A stretch of DNA of 64,000 nt, taken from NCBI RefSeq assembly GCF_004919085.1, contig NZ_STGL01000001.1, forward strand, positions 124,001-188,000, given 5' to 3'. Each line of letters starts with the position of its first letter. The stretch's first letter is position 1. Positions 29,535 through 37,419 of the stretch are shown here, piece after piece. The DNA comes from Nocardioides sp. GY 10127. GTDB taxonomy: Bacteria > Actinomycetota > Actinomycetes > Propionibacteriales > Nocardioidaceae. The translations under genes and the position numbers were made by a program. The notes under the pieces were generated by a model. That model saw only the letters and a list, made by a program, of their open reading frames with translations, did no database searches and had not been told where the DNA came from.

Positions 29535-31318
29535 CCGCCGTCGAGGAGAGCACCACCCTGCGGGAGCCGATCCTCTCGCTCACCGGCGTCAACATCTACG
29601 CCGGTGGCACCAAGCAGCTCGTCGAGGACGTCACCCTCGACCTGGGCCGCGCCGAGGCCCTGACGATCGTGGGGGAGTCCGGCAGCGGCAAGACCGTGCT
29701 CGCCCGGGCCGTCGCCGGCATCCTGCCCGACGGCCTGCGGGTGGAGGGCGACGTCTCCCTGCACGAGGTCGACGGGCGGACGCCGCGCGTGGCGATGCTG
29801 CTCCAGGACCCCTTCGGCATCCTCAACCCCGTCATCACCGTCGGGGCCCACCTGGAGGAGATGGCGGCGCTCTTCGGCGACGGCGGGCGCAGCGTCGCGG
29901 ACCGCCTCGCGGAGGTCGGGATCGAGGACGCCTCCCTGGCGGCGCAGTACCCGTTCCAGCTCTCGGGCGGGCTGCGTCAGCGCGTGGCCCTGGCCTGCGC
30001 GCTGGCCTGCGACCCCGACGTCCTGATCGCCGACGAGCCCACGACGGCGCTCGACACGATCACGCAGCGTCGCATCCTCGACCTCATCGACGAGGTCCGG
30101 CGCCAGCGCCGGATGGCGCTGGTGATGATCACCCACGACCTCGGCGTCGCCGCCGACCGGGCCGATCGCGTGGTCGTCATGTACCGCGGCCGCGTCATGG
30201 CAGCGGAGTCGACCGCCGGGCTGCGCCACGGCCGGGTGTCCCACCCGTACACGCTCGGGCTGCTGCTCTCGGAGCCGCGGATCGACCGTCGCGTCGGCAC
30301 CCTCAGCGTGGTGCCGGGGCACATCCCGACCGGGGACGTCTCCGTGCCCTCCTGCTCCTACGCCCCGCGCTGCCAGTGGGCGACGGACGAGTGCACCGCG
30401 GGCGCCCCGCCGCTGCGGTCCGTCGGCGACGCGGTGACCGCGTGCGTGCGCCAGCCCGCGATCGCGGGGGAGATGGCGGCGTTCCACGCCGAGCACGACT
30501 CCGCCCCCGCCTCGGTGGCGAGCGCGTCCAGCACGCGTTCCCTCGTGAGCGTCCTCGACATCGCCAAGGAGTTCCGCCGCGGACGCGGCGGGGACGTCGT
30601 CCACGCCGTGCGCTCGGCCTCCCTGGAGGTGTTCGAGGGGGAGTGCGTCGGGCTCGTGGGGGCCTCGGGCTCCGGCAAGTCCACGGTGTCCCGGTGCATC
30701 GCGGGCCTGGAGATCCCGACGTCCGGCGACATCATCCTGGCCAACCGTCAGCTCACCAGCGGCGTGGGCAAGCGGGACAGGGCCGAGCGGGCGCACATCC
30801 GGCACAGCGTCCAGATGGTCTTCCAGGACGCCACGGCGACGCTGAACCCTGCGCACCGGATCGGGCGCATCCTTCAGGAGGCCATCGCGCACCAGGCGCC
30901 CGGCCTGCAGGGCGGGATCAAGGACGTCGACGCCCTGCTCGACCTCGTCGGCATGCCGCGCGAGACGGCCGGCCGCCGACCGGTGAGCCTGTCCGGCGGG
31001 CAGCGTCAGCGCATCGGCATCGCCCGCGCGCTGGCCCTGCAGCCGAAGCTGCTGGTGGCGGACGAGGCGGTCTCGGCCCTGGACGTGACGGTGCAGGCGC
31101 AGATCCTCGACCTGCTGCGTGACCTGCGGGAACGGCTGGGCATCGGCATCCTGTTCATCTCCCACGACCTGGCTGCCGTGCGTCAGGTGGCGGACCGGAT
31201 CTACGTCATGCACCAGGGGCAGACGGTCGAGCACGGGACGACCGAGCAGATCCTCGACCACCCCGAGCACCCGCACACGCGCGAGCTCATGGTGGCGAGC
31301 CCGGGGCGTCGGTCCTAG
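29531..31318 (+). CDS. Fused two-domain importer ATPase (DppD-DppF)
   Basis: This 595-aa protein contains two ABC ATPase domains in one chain. Domain 1 has GESGSGKTV, then LSGGLRQRV and LIADEPTTALD. A Cys-containing OppD-type tail follows (CSYAPRCQWATDECTAG), which in family members can hold an Fe-S cluster. A Ser/Ala linker near residues 325-340 leads to domain 2 with GASGSGKST, LSGGQRQRI and LVADEAVSALD. Each domain is complete. Such fusions occur in actinobacteria. It energises the peptide/opine importer. The stop overlaps the convergent next gene by 4 bp. Confidence 0.92.
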   Translation: MTAVEESTTLREPILSLTGVNIYAGGTKQLVEDVTLDLGRAEALTIVGESGSGKTVLARAVAGILPDGLRVEGDVSLHEVDGRTPRVAMLLQDPFGILNPVITVGAHLEEMAALFGDGGRSVADRLAEVGIEDASLAAQYPFQLSGGLRQRVALACALACDPDVLIADEPTTALDTITQRRILDLIDEVRRQRRMALVMITHDLGVAADRADRVVVMYRGRVMAAESTAGLRHGRVSHPYTLGLLLSEPRIDRRVGTLSVVPGHIPTGDVSVPSCSYAPRCQWATDECTAGAPPLRSVGDAVTACVRQPAIAGEMAAFHAEHDSAPASVASASSTRSLVSVLDIAKEFRRGRGGDVVHAVRSASLEVFEGECVGLVGASGSGKSTVSRCIAGLEIPTSGDIILANRQLTSGVGKRDRAERAHIRHSVQMVFQDATATLNPAHRIGRILQEAIAHQAPGLQGGIKDVDALLDLVGMPRETAGRRPVSLSGGQRQRIGIARALALQPKLLVADEAVSALDVTVQAQILDLLRDLRERLGIGILFISHDLAAVRQVADRIYVMHQGQTVEHGTTEQILDHPEHPHTRELMVASPGRRS

Positions 31319-32154
31319 CGGGAGCCGGCGGCCACGAGCAGCCGGGCGAGGGGAGTGAGGCACTCCTCGAGCCTGGCTCGCTCGCCGGGCGTCAGCGCGC
31401 TGTAGGCGGGCACGGCGAGGAGGTTGGTGCGCTTCTCGATCTCGTCACGCAGGGCCCGACCCCGGTAGGTGATCCGCTCGTCGGCGTCCAGGAGACCGCG
31501 AGCCTGGAGCGCGGCGACCTCCGGGTCGAGGACGCGGCGGGGGAGATGGTGCACCCGGCCGAACGACCGTGGCGGGTCGCCCTTCCACGCGGCGAGCAGC
31601 AGGTGCGACTGGATGCCGCCGATGCGCTGCGAGGCCAGGACGGCGTGGTGGCCCTCGCCCCGGTGCTCGCGCAGGATGGTGGCGGCGTGCCACAGCCGAG
31701 CAAGCGGTTCCTGCGCAGGTGGGAACGGGAGCGCCTGGAGCGCCGCGGTGAGCGGGCGCCCGTCGACGGGTGCGTGCCGCGCGGCCTGGGACGCGAGGGC
31801 TGCGGCAGTGGACAGCTGAACACCCAGGGGGGTATCGAGGGGGAGTGGCCCCAGGATGCGCGCCAGGGCCGCGACGCTGCCCGACTCGCGCGCGCGGAGG
31901 GCGCGTCGCGGGCTGGTGACCTCCCAGACGTGGGGCACGTGCCGGGCGACCTCGCCGGGGGCGAAGTTGTAGAACACCGTGTCGACGACCTCGGGCCCGA
32001 CGCGGCCCAGCGGGGCGGCGCGTCCTGCGAAGTACCCGTCCCAGTAGCCCCGGAGCCCGAGCATCGTGAGGGCCTGTGTCGGCTCCTCGGCGAAGTAGGT
32101 CACGAGGTGGACCGGCTCCAGCAGCGTGTGGAGCCTGGCTGCGGTGGCGGGCAC
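31315..32154 (-). CDS. SCO6745-family protein (winged-helix-like, unknown role)
   Basis: This protein of about 279 aa matches, from memory, the actinobacterial SCO6745 family: LEPVHLVTYFAEEP, LRGYWDGYFAGRAAPLG, then FAPGEVARHVPHVWE and LARLWHAATILREHRGEGH. A C-terminal part resembles a winged helix. Members are sometimes labelled MarR-like, but direct evidence for DNA binding is weak. GTG 32154 is the likely start; no good ribosome site is visible, so the mRNA may be leaderless. It is divergent from the acetyltransferase at 32242, with an 87-bp shared promoter region. Confidence 0.72.
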   Translation of the reverse strand: MPATAARLHTLLEPVHLVTYFAEEPTQALTMLGLRGYWDGYFAGRAAPLGRVGPEVVDTVFYNFAPGEVARHVPHVWEVTSPRRALRARESGSVAALARILGPLPLDTPLGVQLSTAAALASQAARHAPVDGRPLTAALQALPFPPAQEPLARLWHAATILREHRGEGHHAVLASQRIGGIQSHLLLAAWKGDPPRSFGRVHHLPRRVLDPEVAALQARGLLDADERITYRGRALRDEIEKRTNLLAVPAYSALTPGERARLEECLTPLARLLVAAGSR

Positions 32155-32241
32155 GAGGGGAACGTAGGCGCATCGTGGGTCCCGGCGCCAGGTGGGGGTG
32201 TGCGGCCCGGCCCTGGCTGGTGGGCGGTAGGTTCGCCTCTC

Positions 32242-32772
32242 ATGGCTGAGGTGTCGACGGGCGACGGGGTTCACGGCGAGCGCGAGCTGGCGGGCGGAGC
32301 GGTGCTGCGGCGCGTCCGGCCGGGTGACGAGGCGGGTGTTCTGGCCTGCATCCAGGCGCTCGCCGACTACGAGAAGGAGCCTGACGCCGTCGAGACGACC
32401 GAGGCCGACCTGACCGCGGCCCTGTTCGGGCCCACGCCTCGCGTCTTCGGGCACGTGGTCGAGAAGGACGGACGGATCGTGGCGATCGCCGTCTGGTACC
32501 TGACGTTCTCGACGTGGACCGGCGTCCACGGGCTCTACCTGGAGGACCTGTTCGTCGACGAGGCAGAGCGCGGCCACGGCTACGGCAAGGCGCTGCTCGT
32601 GGCGCTGGCCGCCGAGTGCGTGGCTCAGGGCTACGCGCGGTTCGAGTGGACCGTCCTCGACTGGAACGCGCCGGCGATCGGGTTCTACCGCTCCGTCGGG
32701 GCGGTCGGCATGGAGGAGTGGACGGTGCAGCGGGTGACCGGGACGGCGCTGGAGGTGCTGGCGCGGGGGTGA
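32242..32772 (+). CDS. GNAT-family N-acetyltransferase
   Basis: This 176-aa GNAT protein reads VHGLYLEDLFVDEAERGHGYGKALL with the acetyl-CoA site (R/Q-x-x-G-x-G/A, here RGHGYG), then WTVLDWNAPAIGFYRSVGA, close to the diamine/spermidine acetyltransferase-like group. The ATG at 32242 precedes MAEVSTGDG; the first 20 residues are probably disordered. The substrate is not known. It stands alone ahead of the lower-GC segment. Confidence 0.85.
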   Translation: MAEVSTGDGVHGERELAGGAVLRRVRPGDEAGVLACIQALADYEKEPDAVETTEADLTAALFGPTPRVFGHVVEKDGRIVAIAVWYLTFSTWTGVHGLYLEDLFVDEAERGHGYGKALLVALAAECVAQGYARFEWTVLDWNAPAIGFYRSVGAVGMEEWTVQRVTGTALEVLARG

Positions 32773-32888
32773 GCGCCCTCGGCTGGGCTGGACATCGTGC
32801 TTGTGGGGTCCTCGAGGGCTGCCCTTGGAGTCACCGCGTGCGCCAGACATCAACGGGCGCGCCTTCTTCTCCGTGATGGGATGGGGTC

Positions 32889-33869
32889 ATGTCGAAGACC
32901 AGCGGGCCGACGCTGGAGATGTTGTGGGAGCACCGCGACCCGGTACGCGTCCTTTCTGAGCGGTTCGGCTTCGTCGACGGCGACGAGGCCGCTGTCTGGG
33001 TGAGCACCGCGTTGGCAGACCTCTGGGGTGTCGAGGTCGAGGTGTGTCATCGCCTCGTGATGAGCGACCGCAACGCATTGGCCTGGGTGAGCGCGTCGTC
33101 CGGACCGTTGCTGGCCAAGTGGTCGGTGTGCGAGGAGCGGTTTCCACGCCTCGCGGCGCTGGCGAGGCTCACGACCTGGCTGGGAGCCCAGGGACTGCCG
33201 GTGTCGGCGCCGGTCGCCGCTCTGGACGGTCGGGTTCAGGTCGAGCTCGACCGTGCCTCGTTGTCCGTCCAGCGCGTGGTGCCGGGGGATCTCCTCGACG
33301 TCACTGCTCTCGACGACGTCCGCCAGGCGGGAGCCGTGCTCGCACGTCTGCACAGCGCCCTGGCGACCTATCCGTCCGCGGACGCCGTGGCCGCGCTGCT
33401 GGCTCCGCCCGTCCCGACGCAGGATCGGATCAGGTCGTGGCTGGAGGAGGCGCCCGATCACGTTCCTGGAGTCGCGGTCGACGCTCTTCGTCGGCTCGTC
33501 GCTGACGCACCCGTCAGTCGGTGGCCGGCGCAGCTGGTCCACGGCGACTTTCGCTCGGCGAACGTGCTCTGTGCCCACTCTGCTGTCGCTGCAGTCATCG
33601 ACTTCGAGGAAGCCCGCCTGGAGGAGCCGCTCTCGGAGCTGGCTCGCGCCGCAGTACTGCTCGGCACCCGGTTCCGTGACTGGGGGCCGGTCGCGGCCGA
33701 GGCGCGCCAAGCGTTGCTCGACGGATACAGGTCCGTACGCGACGTCACCGCAGCGGAAGCCAGGTGGTGGGCGGTGCTGGTGCTCTGGAACTCGGTCAGG
33801 ATGATCCCGTCCGGCGAAGATCCGATGGGTTGGACGTCCGCGGCGCTCGAGGTGCTGCACGGCATCTGA
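32889..33869 (+). CDS. APH-family phosphotransferase (kinase-like)
   Basis: This 326-aa aminoglycoside-phosphotransferase-fold protein has the catalytic loop QLVHGDFRSANVLC (HGDxxxxN) and the metal site VIDFEEARLEEP. The N-lobe Lys may be in PLLAKWS. Such kinases act on antibiotics, amino sugars, choline or homoserine; nothing here identifies the substrate. The codon third positions are less GC-rich than in the flanking core genes, the first sign of the accessory stretch that continues to about 37.1 kb. No resistance function is claimed. Confidence 0.8.
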   Translation: MSKTSGPTLEMLWEHRDPVRVLSERFGFVDGDEAAVWVSTALADLWGVEVEVCHRLVMSDRNALAWVSASSGPLLAKWSVCEERFPRLAALARLTTWLGAQGLPVSAPVAALDGRVQVELDRASLSVQRVVPGDLLDVTALDDVRQAGAVLARLHSALATYPSADAVAALLAPPVPTQDRIRSWLEEAPDHVPGVAVDALRRLVADAPVSRWPAQLVHGDFRSANVLCAHSAVAAVIDFEEARLEEPLSELARAAVLLGTRFRDWGPVAAEARQALLDGYRSVRDVTAAEARWWAVLVLWNSVRMIPSGEDPMGWTSAALEVLHGI

Positions 33870-33968
33870 TCTGGATGATGCGGTCGCCGATGCCAAGCCA
33901 GGGGATTGCGGCAGTTACCTGACCCTGAGGAGGCGCGCAGCCTGCACGGCACGGCAGCGTGGCCTGGC

Positions 33969-34262
33969 ATGAGGCCTCCCGCCCGCGCCACAGCCAGGTA
34001 CTTCGCCCGAGGAGTCACCGGAAAGCGCCGCACGTTGCCGCCGCAGGGGGCTATGTGGGGCGTCGACCCGCTCGGCAACCAGGTCCTCAGGCGCGGCGGA
34101 CCGGTGTACCCGAGACAGGGACGGAAGACCCAGCAGGCGTCGGAGGTGCGGCGTGCCCGGGAGGTCGACCTCACCCGGCCCGCGCCGGGCGGGACGGCCC
34201 GGACGGTCTGCCTTCTACTCGGCGTCTTCGTTCTCGTCGCCTTGATGCTGCTCGGCCGCTGA
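33969..34262 (+). CDS. Possible small single-pass membrane protein
   Basis: A possible 97-aa product is basic and ends with one hydrophobic segment, VCLLLGVFVLVALMLLG, and a final Arg. The ATG at 33969 has no clear ribosome site, and I do not recognise the sequence. A C-terminal tail anchor would be its only feature. It lies in the lower-GC accessory stretch and could be a spurious frame. Confidence 0.35.
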   Translation: MRPPARATARYFARGVTGKRRTLPPQGAMWGVDPLGNQVLRRGGPVYPRQGRKTQQASEVRRAREVDLTRPAPGGTARTVCLLLGVFVLVALMLLGR

Positions 34263-34532
34263 CAGTGAGTGCGCGACGGCCCCGGGAGGGGCCCAGCGGA
34301 TTCCGGTGGACAGCCTGCGTATCAAGACCGGTCGTATTGACCTGGTGACAGCCCAGCCTTTGCCGTACGAGGACCGCTCACCGGGACGCATGTCCGGACG
34401 GGTCTTGCGGGACCGCCGCGACGACGCCGGGGTCCTGACCTGCGTTCGTTCCGCATGGGGTTCGGCTTGCGGGACGAGTGGCGTCGGTCTCCGCGTCGTA
34501 CGCGCTCACGCCGATGAGCGGCCTACCCTTAC
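34263..34532. other. Intergenic stretch, nothing recognised
   Basis: This 270-bp stretch of mixed composition lies upstream of the acetyltransferase. It has no convincing gene, hairpin or RNA. It probably holds the promoter of the following gene. Confidence 0.4.
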
Positions 34533-34973
34533 GTGGTGTCTTTGGAGTGCCGGAGAGCCGAGCCGACGGATCTGCCGTCTTGGCAACGGCTGGCCTCGGC
34601 GGTCGAGGATCTCTTCGGCTCGATGCCCGACTTCCCGCACTTCGCCAGACGCGGCATCGAGCGTGGGACGGCCTATGTCGTCACTTTGGAGGCGGCCGTC
34701 GTCGGCGCGGCCCTCCTCAGTTCACGAGGTCAACACATCAGATGGCTCGCTGTCCGTGAGGATTGCAGACGTTTGGGCGTCGGCGGGCTTCTCATGGCGG
34801 AGGCCCTCAAGAGATGGGCTGAGGGTGACATCCAGGTCGTGACCTTTCCAGCGACGGTTCCCGGGGCCCAATCTGCGATCCGCTTCTACGAGTCCTGGGG
34901 CTTTGTTCGGACCGGCTCCGCTGACCCTGCGCCTGATGGAAGTGCTCGGGACCTGTACGTCCTCCGTCGGTGA
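34533..34973 (+). CDS. GNAT-family N-acetyltransferase
   Basis: This 146-aa protein has a standard GNAT core: VVTLEAAVVGAALLSS, then IRWLAVREDCRRLGVGGLL, with an acetyl-CoA-binding RRLGVGG, and a terminal AIRFYESWGFVRTG. The start is GTG 34533. The substrate is unknown. It is one of five acetyltransferases in the window and lies within the lower-GC accessory segment; its third positions include many A/T. Confidence 0.8.
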   Translation: MVSLECRRAEPTDLPSWQRLASAVEDLFGSMPDFPHFARRGIERGTAYVVTLEAAVVGAALLSSRGQHIRWLAVREDCRRLGVGGLLMAEALKRWAEGDIQVVTFPATVPGAQSAIRFYESWGFVRTGSADPAPDGSARDLYVLRR

Positions 34974-35032
34974 TAGGCGCCAGGGAAGTACTGCACGCTC
35001 ATGCCGCTGAGCGACCAGTTCCGATCAGCGAT

Positions 35033-35051
35033 CGTCACGCGGAGCGTGACG
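35033..35051 (+). terminator. Possible hairpin terminator
   Basis: The perfect 8-bp stem CGTCACGC-GGA-GCGTGACG lies 60 bp after the acetyltransferase stop. It is followed at once by a second small stem (GAGCC-CCTAC-GGCTC). Confidence 0.45.
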
Positions 35052-35168
35052 AGCCCCTACGGCTCGCTCCGCGAGCACGCCGCGCCCTGGATCGCAAGCA
35101 ACCGATCGCACCGCCGCCGGGCGTAACCCGGTGATGTACGTCGACGTCGATGCCTAGGCTCGGTCGGC

Positions 35169-35811
35169 GTGACACTCACGGGCTGGTCGCAGTGGCATGA
35201 GGCCTACCCGCGGCCGGTCCGGGGATTTCTGATCGTTTGGACGCAGTGCGTGCTGCGATCTACCGGCACCTCGATCGGACCGCTCCGGATCCGGTACACG
35301 TGGTCTGTATCTGTGCCTGTGCCTGTGCCTGTGCCCGTGCCGGCGACGGTCGCGACCTGCTTGGAGTCCTCGCCGATCGTGGCGACGCCGGGAAGGTGAC
35401 CGCCCTCTTGAACGAGTACGACGTCAGGTTGGCCGCCCGTGCCCTCGAACTCGCCGAGGCGAGTGGTGCGCGTGTCGAGGTGCCTACGTGGACGCCTCGC
35501 CCAGCCGACCTGGTCCTGCTTTGAGGCATCCTCGGCAACATCACCGACGAGGACGTGCGACGCACCGTCGAGGCAGCACCGCAATTGTGTGCACCGGGAG
35601 CAGATGTCATCTGGACGCGCCACCGGGCGCACATCCCGAAATGAACCCCCTCCATACGCGTGCGGTTCGCATCGCCTGGCTTCGAGGAGGTGGGGTTCCA
35701 CGCACCGGAACTCCTCGAGCCTTCCTCGAGTTGGTCGGCCGCCGTCCATCGACTGGCCGCGCCGCGCCCACCCCTGGAACGGGTCAGCACTGGTTCACCT
35801 TCGTCCGCTGA
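35169..35811 (+). pseudogene. Decayed class I SAM-dependent methyltransferase
   Basis: Pieces of one methyltransferase can be read in order across frames. TLTGWSQWHEAYPRP is at the start (GTG 35169). Then, after a frameshift near 35230, comes RLDAVRAAIYRHLDRTAPDP and SAM motif I (ICA...GDGRDLLGVL). Motif I is split by an in-frame expansion of TGTGCC repeats encoding Cys-Ala (35312-35341). PRPADLVLL then meets a TGA at 35522 where Cys is expected, continues as GILGNITDEDVRRTVEAAP, meets a second TGA at about 35642, continues through ASPGFEEVGFHAPE, and after a last frameshift near 35780 ends with GQHWFTFVR and the normal stop at 35811. At least four disabling lesions make a working protein very unlikely. 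The order of fragments is seen directly; the family name rests on recalled homologs. Confidence 0.8.
35312..35341 (+). repeat. TGTGCC hexanucleotide microsatellite
   Basis: Four TGTGCC units and a fifth CGTGCC unit lie inside SAM-binding motif I of the methyltransferase pseudogene. Compared with the expected ICAGDGRD, the expansion inserts eight residues (Cys-Ala x3, Arg-Ala) without changing frame. Confidence 0.85.
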
Positions 35812-35859
35812 CCAGCGCGGGCGACCCGTGTGGGACCTCTTGGTGGCTAGGCTACCGTC

Positions 35860-36693
35860 GTGGCACCACGCGTCGTTGTGCACTTCCATCCGGGTTGGGG
35901 GTTCGGTGAGGGCACGGTACGCGACGCCATCGCGGCCGAAGGTGTCTACCGGAGTCAGTGGGAAACCGGGATCTCCAACGGTGGCCTGACTGCCCACCCG
36001 GGTGGTGACCGCTGGCGATGGGAGAGTCGGATCTTCGATGGACGCTACGACGAGGCGGACGCCAAGGAGCGGCCCATCTACGGTGCGTGGAACCGTCGCG
36101 ACGACCTGTATGGCGCGTCGCCGCGCTTCGGCTCTGCGTACCTGCGGTTGAAGCCCGAGACCATTCGGCGTGCGACGTTCTGCTGGCCCGACAGCGTCTA
36201 CGAACCCGAGGCTGTCGGCGGCCCGGAGCACCTTGAGGAACTGTGCCGACTGGCGGATGCCGGTGCCATCGACCCCAGCCTGCAGCCCGACTCGGCTGCC
36301 GGCCTGTCGCTGGACGACCCGCTCAACGACTACGTCGAGGCACACCTGCACGGCGGGCTGGAGATCTCGCGCGACGTGGAGGCGCTCGTAATTGATCCCA
36401 GCGATCGCGAAGCGTGTGGCGAGAGCCTGGAGCGGCTCGCGTGCCCGATCGAGGAGCATGCGGGCTATCGAGTGACGGCGGAGGCCATCGACCCCACATA
36501 CCGTGGCGAGGTTCCGATCACGCTGGCCCGCAAGCTTCGCGGCGAGATCACGCCCGCCAGGCTGGCGGCGGCTTCAAGGTCTGGCGACTACGACCCTCAA
36601 GCGGTGAAGTGGCTGTGGCACTGCACGGCTCGATTCGGCCGTCGCGCGTCACCCGGCGAGCAAGGCGCCTGGGCTCACGACACGTCCCGCTGA
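35860..36693 (+). CDS. DUF3626-family protein
   Basis: This 277-aa protein shows a start VVVHFHPGWGFG and the conserved core RSQWETGISNGGLTAHPGGD, then WESRIFDGRYD and PRFGSAYLRLKP and TFCWPDSVYEP. These match what I recall of DUF3626, a family of unknown role found scattered in bacteria, often in variable regions. The start is GTG 35860, and the N-terminus looks shorter than in some relatives. It is intact, in contrast to the pseudogene just upstream. It lies about 270 bp from the dif-like site and has lower GC than the core genes. Confidence 0.75.
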   Translation: MAPRVVVHFHPGWGFGEGTVRDAIAAEGVYRSQWETGISNGGLTAHPGGDRWRWESRIFDGRYDEADAKERPIYGAWNRRDDLYGASPRFGSAYLRLKPETIRRATFCWPDSVYEPEAVGGPEHLEELCRLADAGAIDPSLQPDSAAGLSLDDPLNDYVEAHLHGGLEISRDVEALVIDPSDREACGESLERLACPIEEHAGYRVTAEAIDPTYRGEVPITLARKLRGEITPARLAAASRSGDYDPQAVKWLWHCTARFGRRASPGEQGAWAHDTSR

Positions 36694-36965
36694 CCCATCC
36701 GCTCTCGGGACAGAGGTCTCGCTCAGGCACGGCCACTGAATCAATGATGCATCGGATGAGACGGCTGACGTGTTCATGCAGGTCAGCGACGTGTCGTACG
36801 CTCCGTTTGCTGTGCTGATCTGGCCCGCCATAGCTTGTCTACGCTTCTTGTGGCTCGTGGCAACTCGCAGCGTTTCCGCAGGTCAGCAGGTGTTTCGGCA
36901 GACCCAACGGAGGGGCGGGGCGGCCACGTCCGAAGTGCTTCATCTGATGCAATACGCAGACTAGA
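36694..36965. other. Low-GC gap before dif-like site
   Basis: This gap is markedly poorer in G+C than the rest of the window. Short frames exist but show no family pattern, so I call no gene. It holds scattered motifs such as ATGCAT and GATGCAATAC. Confidence 0.4.
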
Positions 36966-36993
36966 GAATGACATAATGTCACTTATCGGCGAA
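36966..36993 (-). other. dif-like XerC/XerD recombination site
   Basis: On the minus strand the 28 bp read TTCGCCGATAA (XerC-type arm), GTGACA (central 6 bp) and TTATGTCATTC (XerD-type arm). The arrangement ATAA-N6-TTATGT is that of bacterial dif. The left arm and the TTATGTCA part agree with the actinobacterial dif consensus as I remember it (TTSRCCGATAA, then N6, then TTATGTCAAGT). The last three bases of the XerD arm differ. It is either the chromosome dimer resolution site, which would put this window at the terminus, or the attachment site of a XerCD-using element. Confidence 0.72.
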
Positions 36994-36998
36994 CTGCG

Positions 36999-37101
36999 GC
37001 GGGATGGTCTTGCCTGGCGTTACGACTTCGCGGAATGCGGAACGCTGCGGTGCTGACGCGGGATAATTTTGTCTGGTGCTGCGGCTTCTCGGAATGCTGA
37101 T
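36999..37101 (+). repeat. Imperfect 43-bp direct repeat beside dif-like site
   Basis: Segment 36999-37041 (GCGGGATGGTCTTGCCTGGC...) and segment 37058-37101 (GCGGGATAATTTTGTCTGGT...) align over about 43 bp with scattered substitutions and share the end CGGAATGC. The repeat starts 6 bp from the dif-like site. The second copy overlaps the start of the small membrane protein gene. Confidence 0.55.
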
Positions 37102-37243
37102 CGTCTGGTCCTACGCCGCGGTCGGCGGCATCCTCCTCGTGGTCGGGCCCGAGCTGGGTGTGCGCATGCTCGGCCTGACGTTGGTGACGCTCGGCGTGGT
37201 GTGGCTGGTCTTGGACGTCGTCAGACGTTCTCGTGCGGCCTGA
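37076..37243 (+). CDS. Small two-helix membrane protein
   Basis: A 55-aa frame starts at GTG 37076 (or ATG 37094). It encodes two hydrophobic helices, LIVWSYAAVGGILLVV and LGLTLVTLGVVWLVL, joined by GPELGVRMLG and ended by RRSRAA, a clean positive-inside arrangement. No ribosome site is evident. The regular hydrophobicity and high-GC third positions make it more credible than neighbouring short frames. The function is unknown. Confidence 0.5.
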   Translation: MLRLLGMLIVWSYAAVGGILLVVGPELGVRMLGLTLVTLGVVWLVLDVVRRSRAA

Positions 37244-37312
37244 TCCCCGGATGACGCGCTCCCGCGCCTGCCAGCTCTTCTGGACTGGGCCGTCGGGGTG
37301 GACCGTGGTGCA

Positions 37313-37374
37313 CGATTGGTCAGAGACCGGCCTCTGAGGCGGCTCTCATGCAGGGTTGGTGACCAAACCTGAGC
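37313..37374. repeat. Paired-palindrome element, copy B (variant left arm)
   Basis: The left arm is CGATTGGTCAGAGACCGGC (TTGGTCA at 37316) and the right arm GGTTGGTGACCAAACCTGAGC (TTGGTGACCAA at 37356-37366), 40 bp apart. The left half is not TTGGTCACCAA but the palindromic GGTC-AGA-GACC, a form shared only with copies C and D. It lies upstream of the rhomboid gene. Confidence 0.8.
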
Positions 37375-37419
37375 TCCCTGGGCGAGCCCGGTGCGGCGGC
37401 GACGACGGAGGCGGCAGAC

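Noticed and set aside
36770..36964. Possible 64-aa gene just left of the dif-like site
   Set aside because: No ribosome site, no family pattern, atypical codon use; the frame is likely accidental in low-GC DNA.
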